A stretch of DNA of 64,000 bases, taken from NCBI GenBank assembly GCA_002286855.1, contig NRSV01000067.1, positions 1 to 64,000 of the forward strand, read 5' to 3'. The translations under genes were made by a program, and so were the position numbers. The first letter of the stretch is position 1. Every line of letters starts with the position of its first letter. Below are positions 31,656 to 43,137 of this stretch, piece after piece. Source of the stretch: Bipolaris cookei (Eukaryota; Ascomycota; Dothideomycetes; Pleosporales; Pleosporaceae). The notes beneath the pieces are model-generated. The model ran no database searches. It was not told the origin of the DNA and saw nothing but the letters and a program-made list of their open reading frames with translations.

Positions 31656-32166
31656 GGGCAGGGCGTGTTGTAGCAACAGCAGCGCGCGTGGTGGTGAGCA
31701 GGTCTACCCGTGGTGGTTGAAAACCTGCTGTAGGGAAGGGAAGGTGTGGCGGATAATTGTGGCGGGGTCTTGTGTGGCTGTGCGGATGTGCAGCGGATTG
31801 CTAGTGCCAATCTCGGGGGGAGGGGGGCACGGCACAGAGGCGGGACGGGGCGCTCATTTACTTACAGCTTACATAACTTACGTATGCATGTCACAGGCTG
31901 CATGCTACAGGCTGCATGCCACATGCTGTTATCCCACTATGCAATCTTCGTTCAACAGCCTGCACGCCGTGGGCCACTATCCCGATACGCTACAGTCGTG
32001 ACGTGGGTATCAATCCTCCCCGAAGCACCTTCTGACTCGTGCACTGCAACTGGAGAGAACCTATACTATCTTTTACGCTACACTAACAGACTGAGAGTCA
32101 TTACAAATAAATTTATATACACACTCGTACATACACGCATCGTCCCCCCTTGCTAGCCTCCTTCCC
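31656..32166. other. Intergenic, MAPKKK upstream region and DHA1 gene 3' side
   Basis: About 500 bp. It contains a small imperfect direct repeat (ACAGGCTGCATGC, near 31892-31920, two to three units). Open frames here overlap the MAPKKK start and have no domain. Confidence 0.5.
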
Positions 32167-34057
32167 TTATATATCCTTCCTCGCCTGCTTACTCTTGTGC
32201 CTAATTTGCTTGCCCCATTTATACAGCGCAAATGGGATCGGGATAAAGGCAATACCCAAGAACGCCAACAGACTGCTCGCCCAATCGACGCCAAGTTTCT
32301 TGTACATGGCGTTCGCGAACAATGGGAACCCCGCACCAAACGCCGATCGCATTAGATCGTTGCCCGCCAACACACTAGCCACAGAATCGGGATACGCATC
32401 GCTGAGATACGGTAGGACCGCTTGGAAGAGTGTAAAAGCCGCAATGCCAAAGCAGCCAGATCCAACAATCGGCACCATATAATGTACGTCCGGCCTCGAC
32501 GACCATCCGAACCAGAACAGACAGATGGGCACAAAGAAGCATCCGACCATGGCAGGAATTAGCCGCTTCTCTGGCTCAATGTTGCCGTTTTCGTCAAATT
32601 GATTCTCCAAGTAGAAATAGTTCCATGCGAGAAGCACACTAGCTGCGATAAAGGTGCCGACAAGAATGCCAAGGAAGGCTAATCCCATGATACCAAGGCT
32701 GAATCCGTATATGCCCTCGAATACGATTGGAAACGACTCGAACCAGATGTAAAGTAGGCCGTAAATGAGTGCAATGTACAAGTTGAGCAGGAGGACAATT
32801 GGCTCTGTAAAATTGAGCGTGATAGGCTTTACTAGAACCATGAGGACAATCTAATTCAGGTCAGCAGTGCCCTAGCGTACCACCATCAGCCTCGCTATAC
32901 ATACGTCATTTCCTGTCATCTCCGCCGCCATCATATCTGGCTTGCAAGTAAACCGATCGTCACCGGTCAGTTTCCTCAACCGCTTTGCCCGGCGGTGCAA
33001 GATGTTGGTCGAGCTGGTCTCCGGGAGGAAAAAGAACAGCACAACCCAGCAAAAGCCGGATAGCCACATAATCTCCCATATCGTCCACTTCCATCCCTTT
33101 GACATGACAGCAAATCCTCCCACTAGGGGACCCAAAACAGGACCGCATACTGCACCTATTCCCCAGACTGCCAGCCCATAGACTTGTTTCTTCGGCCGGT
33201 ACATGTCAGCAATGGACGCACCTCCTGTTGCAAGAGCCGGCGATCCAACAAATCCAGTCAAGAATCGGAAGGCCAATAGCATACCGAAGTTGACTGAGAA
33301 CACCGTGGGCAACTGTAATAACACAAAGAAAACTAGGGATCAACCCATGTTAGCCGGGCTCCGGATGCCATGTCAGAACGGGGATGCTTACGCAGTGTGA
33401 TAATGTACACCCACAACCTTCCAATCTGTGGGATTTCACTCATAGGGGACCATAGGATAGGACCAAGACCATATCCCGCAACGTATAGTGTTAACCCCAA
33501 TAGCGCAGGCACCTGAGCAACGCCAAACTCTTGCATAACCCCCATTACACCAGGGGTGTAAATAGCAGATCCAATGTAGACCGAAAAGGTGAGAAGGCAA
33601 ATCTCAAACGTGACAAAATACTTCTTTGCTCGGGACCAGTTTCGTGGATTCTTTGGGAAACTGTTAGTAGCCATCTACACGTTTGAGAAAGATTAGAACT
33701 TACCTGTGGATCATCGGGACCATCCCAGTCAACAACATGATAATCCCGTCCATTTTCTGGATCAACGCGAACACCACTGGTTTCATTCACACCGTCGCCA
33801 AGCGTGCTTTTGGACTCGTCAGAAGCATCCCTCCCTTGGCGACTATGGACACTGCGTGCATGCGCAAGCCCCGGCACTTCATCCGCGTTCTCAGGCGGCT
33901 GCGTGAATCCATGGTACGCCATATACCCCGATTTCTCTTGATTAACATATCTCTTCCAATACTCTGGATCCTTCTCTTCAGGATATAGAAGATACTTCCT
34001 CCCAGTGATGAGGCGAATGCAGTGTCCGAAAGCGGAATCGCGAATGAGATCCACCAT
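32167..34057 (-). CDS. Major facilitator superfamily multidrug transporter, DHA1 type
   Basis: Four exons, 33704-34057, 33392-33650, 32905-33332 and 32167-32850, give 574 residues. I set the start at 34057 (MVDLIRDSAFGHCIRL), the usual N-terminus of these proteins; an in-frame ATG at 34123 is possible. The cytosolic N-terminus holds YPEEKDPEYW and DGPDDPQNPRNWS, the family signature before helix 1, which only appears when the 53-bp intron ending AAAG at 33651 is used. About 12 membrane helices follow, with GPILWSPMSEIPQIGR (motif A region), RFLTGFVGSPALATGG and GAVCGPVLGPLVGG (motif C). It resembles CaMDR1/FLU1-type proton antiporters that export drugs or metabolites. The substrate is unknown. 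Confidence 0.9.
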
Positions 34058-34885
34058 TTCTTTTACTCGGTCGACGCACTGCAACACTATCTTGACCAAG
34101 ATTTTCTGAAAAAAAAGTGACAAGAAGAGCTACTAGGTAGCACTCATGCAAAGCTGTTGCTGTTCAACTTCAAAAAAAAATAAGTGCCGGCATCCAAACG
34201 CTTAAGTTCATAATGTTCAATCTCTGACATCATCATCGACTTTCAACACGCAACGCCGAACCCTGACGCGCCGCCCGCGCATCCCAATTCTGCGGCTTCA
34301 AAAAAAGCTTATTGGCTCCGACATTTCCGATTGCCCATTCGATGGCAGAGGAACTGTTATCACCGAAAAACAGAGTTCATGACGACACACTTTTTCGGCA
34401 CTGATCAGGCGCTCATGATGTGAGAGGTGTTGCTTTGTCACCTTCGCTCGCTCGCGCTCTGGGGCAGGCCGGCCGGAGCACGACGGAATGCGGACCAGCG
34501 ATGGATGGGAGCTTGGGTGGGTGTGATGTGTCATTGGTGGGTGGGGATTGGATTTGGCGATCATATCGATGGGATGGAGGCGGTGGGCATGACGATGCTT
34601 GCATGGACGTTGGGTTAGTGCTGGTAGTCGTTATGATTTTACCTCTATATCGATAATCTGATAACGTAGGTGGCCCAGCAGGCTTCGTGGCCCACCTGTG
34701 CCAAGACCCCACCAAAACTACCTCTACCGTACAATGCCCTACTAACTACACTAGATAGATTGATTAAAGGAGGCTAGAATACAGCTTGCGCTTTAAGCGA
34801 TTGAATAAGACGCGACTCTTTTAGTGTAACATATTGCAGCTAACTATAATGTCCCTCGAACGTGTTAGAGATCTAAGCTACTCAG
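34058..34885. other. Intergenic, upstream of the DHA1 transporter, passing into the repeat-rich island
   Basis: Non-coding. Left of about 34720 it resembles an ordinary promoter; right of it the sequence becomes AT-rich. CTCAG at 34881-34885 is one copy of the next LTR's target duplication. No gene is seen. Confidence 0.5.
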
Positions 34886-35046
34886 TGTGACGGGCTGGTC
34901 AGCCCATCACAGTACAGATAGCGGTGGCTACCTTGTGTACCAACTACGCAACGACATCAGCAGCTCTGATATCTCGTGCCAGCCTTTTTGGTGCGGTGTG
35001 CGCGTTGTAGTTGCCTGCGTGATCCGATAGGATCCGACCCGTTACA
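34886..35046. mobile_element. Short solo LTR (family alpha), TSD CTCAG
   Basis: This 161-bp element begins TGTGACGGGCTGG, ends GACCCGTTACA and is flanked by CTCAG at 34881-34885 and 35047-35051. It aligns along its whole length with the 4705-4875 element, which has a different target duplication, so the two are independent insertions. Shared features are the hairpin at the start, TTGTAGTTGC near the end and TCCGATAG before the 3' terminus. Confidence 0.88.
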
Positions 35047-36080
35047 CTCAGTGTCACGATGTGGTCGTACGTCTCCCATAACCGGCCCGATTCTTACCGT
35101 ACAGCACGGCTAGCGCTCGCTCGGGCCTGTTTAGAATGTATTTACACCTGCTTTTTAGTTTCCGTACGTAGCTCAAAGAGCTACGTCTTGTGCACTCGCT
35201 TGCACAATTGGCTTCCGGTCCTAATATAGTGCGCAGTTTCGACGTTGCAGGGGCTCCTGTCGCGCCAAGCTAGCGTTTTGCCAGAAAAAGACCAGCGTAT
35301 GCACAGCTATCCTATTCAAGCCGCTTTGCAAAAGCGCCCTAAGCCTCAGCCACAAAACAATCTCTACAATCTTTAGAGTACTCCATATTGCATGTGACAA
35401 TGACCGTCACAACTGTCCTAATCTTTCAAAAGAATTTTGGAGTGTTTCTAACGGTGAGCGGGAACGTCTGCAGAATAATAAAAACTTATGATAATATGCT
35501 TAGTCAGCTAACGTCCATCATTAACTAGCCAAAAAACACTCCGTGTTGAGATGGACTGAACTTTAAACATCACATCTCTATGTAACGTATCTCTATTTAT
35601 ATGCCTATAGTTAAAGTATTTTCTTCGTTTATCACTCTCTTTAGAAGCAATGTATTAAGTAAAAATTACAGTGCCTTTGAGCATGCTGTTGAGCATTCTG
35701 TTTGCTGTCTCAGACGTCGTTGTCACTCCTAACCCCTGCTTGTCTGTCGCCGCGAAGACTTTTTGAATTTTTGAGAATTGTATAAGATACAGCCTCTGAT
35801 AAAGAAGCTACACTGAACTTATAGCGACGTTTAGTGCGTGTAAACGTATTTTTTAAGTTATTCCGACGGGGGTGGTCTGTAGGGCCTTTTAGCGTTTGCT
35901 TAAGTGAGCTCTCGTAAAGAAAGCTACTGATATTACTTGAGCGTACTCAACCCGATGATTAGTTAATTAACTAACTTATATCCTTAAAACTGATTAGTTA
36001 CACACAAGCAGTTTGCTTGTAAGGCCGGTATAGATCGTAACATAGGGTTGGTTAGAAGCTAGTGTCCTTATAGCAGCACG
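35047..36080. other. AT-rich non-coding island between two short LTRs
   Basis: About 1 kb with no open frame of note in either strand. The low coding capacity and many TA-rich words suggest old, decayed repeat sequence, but no element can be named. Confidence 0.45.
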
Positions 36081-36269
36081 TGTAGTGGGCTACGCCCTTG
36101 ATGATGACTTGGCTATGCCAAGTAGCGATCAGCGCGGCGCGCGCTGATTCCGAGTATATATACCCAGCTACTATGACAATAAGACAAGCTTGTTATCTTG
36201 TGCATACCTTTTGGTACACTGGACGGCACGTGTAGTTGCGTGCACAGTTATTTTAACCCGCCCATTACA
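36081..36269. mobile_element. Short solo LTR related to family alpha, TSD GCACG
   Basis: This 189-bp element starts TGTAGTGGGC and ends GCCCATTACA (9 of 10 inverted termini), flanked by GCACG at 36076-36080 and 36270-36274. It has the same order of parts as the elements at 4705 and 34886: GGGC/GCCC hairpin, TATATATA box, a CTTTTGG segment, GTAGTTGCGTGC and a CCC-TTACA end. The sequence between is divergent. Confidence 0.82.
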
Positions 36270-37272
36270 GCACGCTAGTACACGGATGTCTATAAAACTT
36301 AAGCCTAGAACTTACATTTCCGCGTTTTCGAATCACGCCCTTAGGCGAGAACTGCATTTATGTTTGTACTTAGTTGTAGCTATCACACGATTGTATATTG
36401 TTATGTCTGCCTGGCAAAGCTCATATGATAACGAATGACGTCCGGCGAGCATATTGCAATTAGCCTGCAGATCGACCCTGCAGAGGCATATCTGGCTGAT
36501 TCCTACCTACCCCGCAGCATTATTAGTATATTGCAAGCATATAAGGCCAACTGACCCACGCACTTTCTCTGCCTCCTGCGCAACAAACAGCTTCTCATGT
36601 TCCGCTTTATTTGTCGTCCCTGGGTCGGTATCTATTAGGCGCAGGGCTGTCAGGTGTAACAATGTCACATACTTTAGTACATACTATGAAAGGCCTTAAC
36701 AGAAGTACTAGAGAAGCCTTCATAGGCCGAGAAAGTAGCGTTCGCGCAGCACTTGAAGACTTTCGACGAGCAAACCATACCCTTATATGTACAGTGCTTA
36801 GCGACTGTGCCTCCCGCTCGAACGCTATTATTTGTGCCACACCAAGAGTAGGGATTATAACGGCCTGCTTTACCTATTATGCCTAGCATTAACCTATTAG
36901 CACCCGTGCAATAGTTAACAAGTATAGAACTTTAGCATAACTCTCCACCAAGCGTAAATCTAATACATAAGATATGATAATCTTAGTTACAACATTAATA
37001 ATATAGTACTATATATACTATACATTGATTCGCCTTAACCTATAGGAGACAGTGGTAGGCCTAATTATGCCCACCCTCGCCCCGAACTGTATAATAGCGA
37101 CTTGACAATTCCATTGCATAAGAAAGGATACTAGGTAGAGCAAACTAAAAGGCTGAACTATGGTTTACAATGCAATAGAAGCAGCGACCAAACAATATCT
37201 AAAAAGACAAACATTACATAGAAAGGACAATAAGGAAAGCTGTATCTAGCCTTCTGTAGCTCTAGAAGCTGT
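36270..37272. other. AT-rich non-coding DNA downstream of the NLR
   Basis: About 1 kb after the LTR duplication up to the NLR stop codon. Short frames (for example 36611-36886) have no recognisable domain. I see nothing supportable here. Confidence 0.45.
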
Positions 37273-40200
37273 TCAACCAGCACTAGATTCCAATAATAGC
37301 TTTATACTTCTATCCCAGCGTCCACGATCGAAGAGGTCTGGGTGGCGATCTTTCCGCGCTTCCTCTGCTGCATGTTGCAGCGCTGTTTTTCCAGACGCGT
37401 CCTTTGCATTTATCTCAATCCCGACAACATGGACAAGATAATGCAAAGATTCCTTAGTAAGAGATCCGTGTATCGCAGAACAGTGTAAAATTGTCTTGCT
37501 TTGTAAGTCTTTCTGTGTTAAATCGACGCCATGTTCCTTTAGGATCTCGAAAATTTGAACGCTGCATCTCCCAGCGAAAGTACATAGGTGTCCTAGGTGT
37601 TGTCCATTTCTGTTGAGAAACAAAGAGTTTCCTTTGACCGAAAGCAATTGTTGACAGACGTTGACATCTGGTTCAAACAGGTGTAGTAGTTTGAAGTAGC
37701 TCGCTAACGGCGAGTTGCCAGATGCGTCCAACTCTGAACCACCTGCCCCCTTGTCGAGCAGCAATTGGATTGTCTCATACCGAACTGCATATGTAGAAAG
37801 CAGGTGGTGGAGCGGGTTTCTACCCTGATTATCTTTCAACGCTACTAGGCTTGATCTTGTTGCCACAGCTGTTTCTAGAAGAACACTAATTGTTTCATGG
37901 TTTCCACTTCGTGCAGCGTAGTGAAGAGCATTGAGCCCTTTATTGTCCGTTAAGGCAGGCTCAACTCCCAGAGAAATTAGAAAAGCAACAGCGTCGTGGT
38001 TGCCAGCTTGACTAGCAAGGTGCAGTGCGTTTTGCTGCTTCAAGTTCCTTTCGAACGGATTCGCTCTTCTAGATACTAGTTTCTGAATCATCGACACACT
38101 TCCTGTGAGAGGCTGCGCAAAGGTTGCCGATGCCTGGTAACAAGATTGTATTCGATAGAGAACTGAGGTTCTGAGCTACGTAGCTATCTATATACAGTGC
38201 TAGCTGCCCCTGCACAATCGAGTCGATAAGACCTAGTCGCTCCGGTTGTCGGTCAGAGCGCACCGAGTCTCGGCGAGACTCGGAGCTCTAGGTGGCATCC
38301 GGATTTTAGGAGCAGGCCGAGATTCCATCGAGGTACAACACACCAACTAGGCTCTAGCCTATCACACTTCCAAGTTCTTTGTAGTTAACGCAGTGCAAAG
38401 GGTAGTTATGTTGATAGTCTCTGATCGTCAGACTGGTCCTAGTATCTGCGAGCAGAGCACCAAGCACACCTTCGCGATCTATTGTTATGCTTGCAGAAAT
38501 TGAATAAAGTTCGTCATCTTCAAAGTCCACGAAGTCCCACACGGTTTCTATCCTGAAGTCCGGGTTGGTCCAATCGTCGTCATGCTTTGGTCCATGCAGT
38601 GCTTTACGCAATGTGAGATGCACTGGGGACTCGTTGTATCTGGACAAAGCGTTCGGATCAGCGCCACGCTCTAGAAGGAACTTGGTCATGACTAAATTGC
38701 CAGTCAAGGCCGCAAAGTGTAGAGGTGTCAGGCCAGCTGAAGTGCCCGAAATGTCGGGCTCGGACTCCGGAACCGATAATTGGTAAAAGGCGTCGGTCCT
38801 CACAGTATTCCGCGACCGCGACTTTCGATGGACACCGACATTAATGGACAAACCATTGTCAAGAAGCAATCCTATTATAAATTTATGGCCGTGCTTGACG
38901 CAATAATGCAGTGGAGTCATGTTGTTGATATCGACCGTGTTTGCTGGAGCGCCTCGTGAGAGCAGAAGGTCGACAAGACTAAGGTCACAATCCACGCTGT
39001 TGGTAGCATGATGCAAAACACATTTTCCCTGGCTATCGTGTCGCGAGGGATCAGCGCCGTTGTTGAGTAAGAGCTCGACAACAGCTATATGGTTCTTAGC
39101 TACAGCCGCATGGAGAGCGTTGCCGTACTCTCCACCCTGCACATTAACATCAGCGCCATTCTCAACTAACAGTCTCACCACCTGCTCGTGGCCTTGTATT
39201 GAAGCCGCCTGGAGAGCGTTCCCATACTCTCCACCGTGCGCGTTAACATCGGCGCCCTCCTCGAGCGACCGCTTCGCAACTGCAACGTGGCCGAAAAAAC
39301 ATGCAACCATAAGCCTCGTACGGAACTTCAAATTCCCTGGATAAAAGCCTTTCCAGAATATCTGCGACCATACTGAATAGATTCTGGCATCTGGGTCAGA
39401 CAACTTCAAGGTGAGCGATGCTATAGCTGCCTCTGCATCATCGCAAATTCTGGATTCTCGTAAATGTAAGCCCCAAGAATTTGCAGAGTACTCTAGAAAC
39501 GCATTCTTGTCGACGGACTGTACTTGATCCGTGGTGACGCTGTCGCTATGGTCAAAGAAGCTAAGGAATCGTATACAGCACTCCGCAAGAGCAGTGTGCG
39601 CATCCTTCATCGTAATAGAACCATGCCATCGCAGCGCTTTTTCAATGGGTCTAGATAATGAGAGCTCCGCGAGCAGAAACTCGCGCGCTGTCTGGTGTAG
39701 AAAATAGATCCTGCCATGGTGGATAGACACAAATAACCCACACCATGATCTAAGACGGGACTTGAAATCATCTTCTTGCTCAAGGTCAAGGTCCTCGATC
39801 GCCTTTGTGCTCTCATCCACCTCCATTGCAATACTCATCTCCAATAGCGTAAGAGGTCGGGTTGCTGCCAAGATGATGGCTAGGGCCTTCGGAACCATCG
39901 AGCAATCTTTGGACTTGTTTAGGATCTGTTCATAAGCCTGATCAACGTTTTTTGGCAGTTTGCTAAACTCAGATGCCATTCCCTTAGGTGTCCTTTTGAA
40001 GCGGCACCCTTCTAGATAGTCAAACACAAGGTAAACCCACAAGTAGGTCCGGTGCTCCATCTTCAGCAACTGTTCTCCTAGGCACGCCTTGATCTCGTCT
40101 GAAAGATCTTTTTCTTCTGCGAACTGGTTCACTCGACATCGTATAACACAGTTCACTTCTTGGCTAATAGTATCTGACTTGTCCTCTCCAGGTATGCGAA

Positions 40201-41982
40201 TGCGTGGGAAAGCCTCGGATAGATTATAGAGCTTGGACACGACATGCTCATAAGGCCGGCTGGTCATAAAAAGTTTCAGCTTTGCGTTGCTTGATTCGCT
40301 ATTCTGAACTTGAGTCTCTACAGATCGCATAAGATCTTTTGTTTCAGACTCGGCGCACTCATCCAAAGCGTCCAGGACGATAGTGATAGATCCTGCACTA
40401 GCATCCTGCACCGCGTTTCCCAAAACAGCCCAGAGCGAGCTTGCCGAGTTCACTAGACCTTCGCCATCCTTGTCGTACTGTTTCACAGCGTGCACAAGAA
40501 GACTTGGCTTTTGCGAGAACAGCTGGTGCAGCAGAGCGCAGAGCGCCTCGCGTACTGTGTTCTGCACCTGGTCTTTAAAGAAGAAGTAGCATACTGTCGA
40601 TGACTCTGCCAAGACATGGTCAACCAGGTACTTAGCTAGCACTGACTTGCCGCACCCAGGGTCTGCTGATACAAGCAGCGGCCCTGACTCCTTTCTCTTC
40701 CACTCTTGGAAGTGAGAGTGATTGAGGAATCACATGCATGTTCCCTCTACCCTGTCGGCTATGCGTTCTTTGTACCACTCGTAGGTAGCATCCTCCGTGC
40801 TCTTGGTGAGTCGAAACAGCTGGAGACACCTTGCCTGCCGATCGGACAACGTCTGCTCTTGTGCTTGCTGCTGGATGTGAAGCGACTGCTGCGAGATGGC
40901 CAGCCCCTCTTTTGCGATGTTTTTATAGTCTTCCGCAACTGCATGAAGGCCTGTCGTGAAGGAGGTTGTCAGCATGTATTGATCAACTTAACTAGTTATA
41001 AAACTTGTAAGACTAACTAACCAGACAAGACTTCCTTAATCTTCCTTTCGGCCTTAACCGTACTGGGTATTATTACCGATAGCACCTCCTTTGCGTACGC
41101 TGCTGCTGCTCCTGCTGCATACGGCTGCCACCGCTTGTTCTTGTGCGAGTCGGCGTAGTCGCAGATGCCGCGGACCACCAGGCACGGGAAGCTGTTCATC
41201 AGCCCAGCCGCCTCCATCTCGAAGCAAAGAACCCCGTCTAGGTCCGCGCTAATCTTGTCTCTCTTCCTAGCATCCTTTATCACTTGGTTGCCTGATGCGA
41301 TCGTTCCGTAATGTATTACCACCTCCTCGTCGCTGTCGCGCGGCTCCCGCGCCTCTTGTCTTTCTGCCTTACACTTGTCGCACATAGGCCCGCCTTCGTG
41401 ATCGTACGTCGCCTCAAAGAGAATGTCAGCACCGGCCTTATCGCGCCGAAACTTGGGCACACGGTTAAGCTTAGCGATATACTCGGCAGCCTTACTTCGT
41501 CCCCGGAACTCGTTCGCTTGCACGCTGGCCAGTGCAGCAAGTAGGATTTGCGGTGGTGAGTTTAGCGACCCTATCCTCTCGAACCCGCTCAGAGTAGCCT
41601 TGCCGGAGTCGTACTGTACAACGCCGCCAAAGGTTTTGTCTGGTTTGCTCACTACCACGTCCCCCAGGCGGATGTCTGCTTCCGCGCTCGGCACCCCTCC
41701 GCCAATGCCCACCATAAGGCCAAAGCGGATGCTATTGAAGGCAGCCTTCATTTGCGTTGCCAAAGCGGCCGCAGGATTGTTCCCGATGCGTCCGACTGGT
41801 AGACACACGATCACGACGTTGTGTCCGGCCATCGAGCCGAGGGAATATATGTTCTCATCGTGGGGACTTTGGTCGAGGGCGGCGTGTTCTTCGTCGAGTA
41901 TCTCTAGCGCCGCAGCCAGCTCGACCGGGAGGGCGCACACCCATCCCACGGTGTAGTCTTCGCGGCACAATTGACGTGACAT
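37273..41982 (-). pseudogene. PNP-NACHT-ankyrin NLR, interrupted by a stop codon and an LTR
   Basis: Exon 1 (41022-41982) encodes a nucleoside phosphorylase domain (YTVGWVCALPVELAAAL, GIGGGVPSAEADIRLGDVVV, CFEMEAAGLMNSFPCLVVRG). A 71-bp intron leads to a helical linker, then an in-frame TGA at 40730-40732 where relatives usually have Trp. The same frame continues into the NACHT domain (LLVSADPGCGKSVLAKYL, TIVLDALDEC) and ankyrin repeats such as GNALQAASIQGHEQVVRLL. At 38104-38366 a solo LTR splits the ankyrin region; removing it and one duplication rejoins the frame through to the stop at 37273. As it stands only a 393-residue PNP-linker protein could be made. Intact relatives are intracellular immune-type receptors. 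Confidence 0.88.
38104..38366. mobile_element. Solo LTR inserted in the NLR ankyrin region, TSD CTTCC
   Basis: This 263-bp element starts TGTGAGAGGCT and ends AGCCTATCACA (10 of 11 inverted termini). CTTCC flanks it at 38099-38103 and 38367-38371. The host reading frame on the minus strand is broken by it and is resumed exactly on the other side, so the empty site can be inferred with certainty. It contains a GAGTCTCGGCGAGACTC palindrome near 38266-38282. It is not obviously related to the other LTRs here. Confidence 0.88.
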
Positions 41983-42338
41983 TCAGGACGGGTACGTAGG
42001 GGAAAGGAGCTTTTTGGCAGTAAATGCATATATGAAGAGGATTGATCATCGTCGGACAGCAGGAACAGAGGTATCAACAGTTGCTGTTGCTCAGCCTCAG
42101 CCTTGCGACTAGCACTGCAGCCTGTAGTGTGGCTGTGTTATTAGAGAGATTTCGCGATGTCCGGCTTACATGTGATAATTGCGTTTGCGCTAGGCTGACT
42201 CTAGCAAAATATTGACTTAGCACGGCGTTAATCCCTGCAATATCAAAACCTATGTGTTAGAAGGAACCGGAAGCCAATTTTGCAAGCGAGTGTAATCTAT
42301 TCTATATCTGTTGTTTCCGAACCTGCCTAGTACCAACG
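41983..42338. other. NLR upstream region
   Basis: 356 bp between the NLR start and a solo LTR. The upstream half is AT-rich. No promoter motif can be named. CAACG at 42334-42338 is the LTR's left target duplication. Confidence 0.45.
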
Positions 42339-42780
42339 TGTTAAGAATATATCTTGAGTGGAAGTGATATAATACTTCTGGCGTTAAGATTCTTGTTGGT
42401 TGGTTTTTGCAGATAGAGAGACAGGGTGCGTTGGACAGTAACGTGGCCAAGTAGAATAATACTATATTATACTTGTACTCAGAACTTAAGTTAAACACAT
42501 CGAGCCATAAGGGCTTAATGCCTATGCTATATAATAAGTGAATGCCCTACGTTTCTTATTGTCCCATATGTCCTATGTTGCCTCATGCATGGGACATTGT
42601 GGCACATCGTGGGATTCCGTGGGACACACGTGACTTGTCTTATGATGGCGTTCCGCCAAGACTGTGGGACGCGGGGCGCTCATGCATCATTGGTCCTGTA
42701 TGCCTTCTTTCTCTGACATGGGCTCCTTCCTTCATTCTTTTCCATATCTTTGCGCTGTCCCTCTCTTCAGGTTCGTACCA
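42339..42780. mobile_element. Solo LTR, 442 bp, TSD CAACG
   Basis: It starts TGTTAAGAATATATC and ends GTTCGTACCA. CAACG flanks it at 42334-42338 and 42781-42785. The TGTTAAGAATATATC start resembles LTRs of Copia-type elements from memory, but no coding sequence is present to test that. Inside, at about 42568-42665, is a run of TGGGAC-like words. Confidence 0.78.
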
Positions 42781-43137
42781 CAACGCCCGTACGCAACCTG
42801 ACACTCAACTAATCTCTAATAGAATCTAGGTGCTCAGCCTTACACCTAAGTTCTACAATCAATCGATTACTCGATGCTATTATGCTATTATCGATTGATA
42901 CCCATCTATGGCGCTTAAGATTACGCAATCTACTACTAAATAGATCCTTCTAGAATCTAATATTGTTAATAACTGTTACACGGGGTCTGGCTATACTTCC
43001 TTAGTCTCTGTTCGGGTTAGGGCGAGACGGTAATCTGCAGTAAGCTGTGCGATTGTCTGGTGATTCATGGTGGAAAGGAGTTATATGGATGTAACCAAAG
43101 ATAAAGACAATCAATTCCATGTTCGATAGAATAACTA

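Noticed and set aside
31656..31676. Seven extra residues at the MAPKKK N-terminus
   Set aside because: The first codon there is TTG, not ATG; the first ATG in frame is at 31655.
33661..33703. 43-bp intron in the DHA1 gene ending at the CAG before TTTCCC
   Set aside because: It would shift the frame; the AG at 33651-33652 gives the conserved DPQNPRNWS and a proper ACTAAC branch point.
35052..35399. TGTCAC...GTGACA block that looks like another LTR
   Set aside because: The flanks do not match as a 5-bp duplication (CTCAG on the left belongs to the neighbouring element; ATGAC on the right), so only the inverted hexamers remain, which chance can give.
38069..38263. Separate small gene inside the NLR locus
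   Set aside because: The frame runs through the inserted solo LTR and only looks open by chance.
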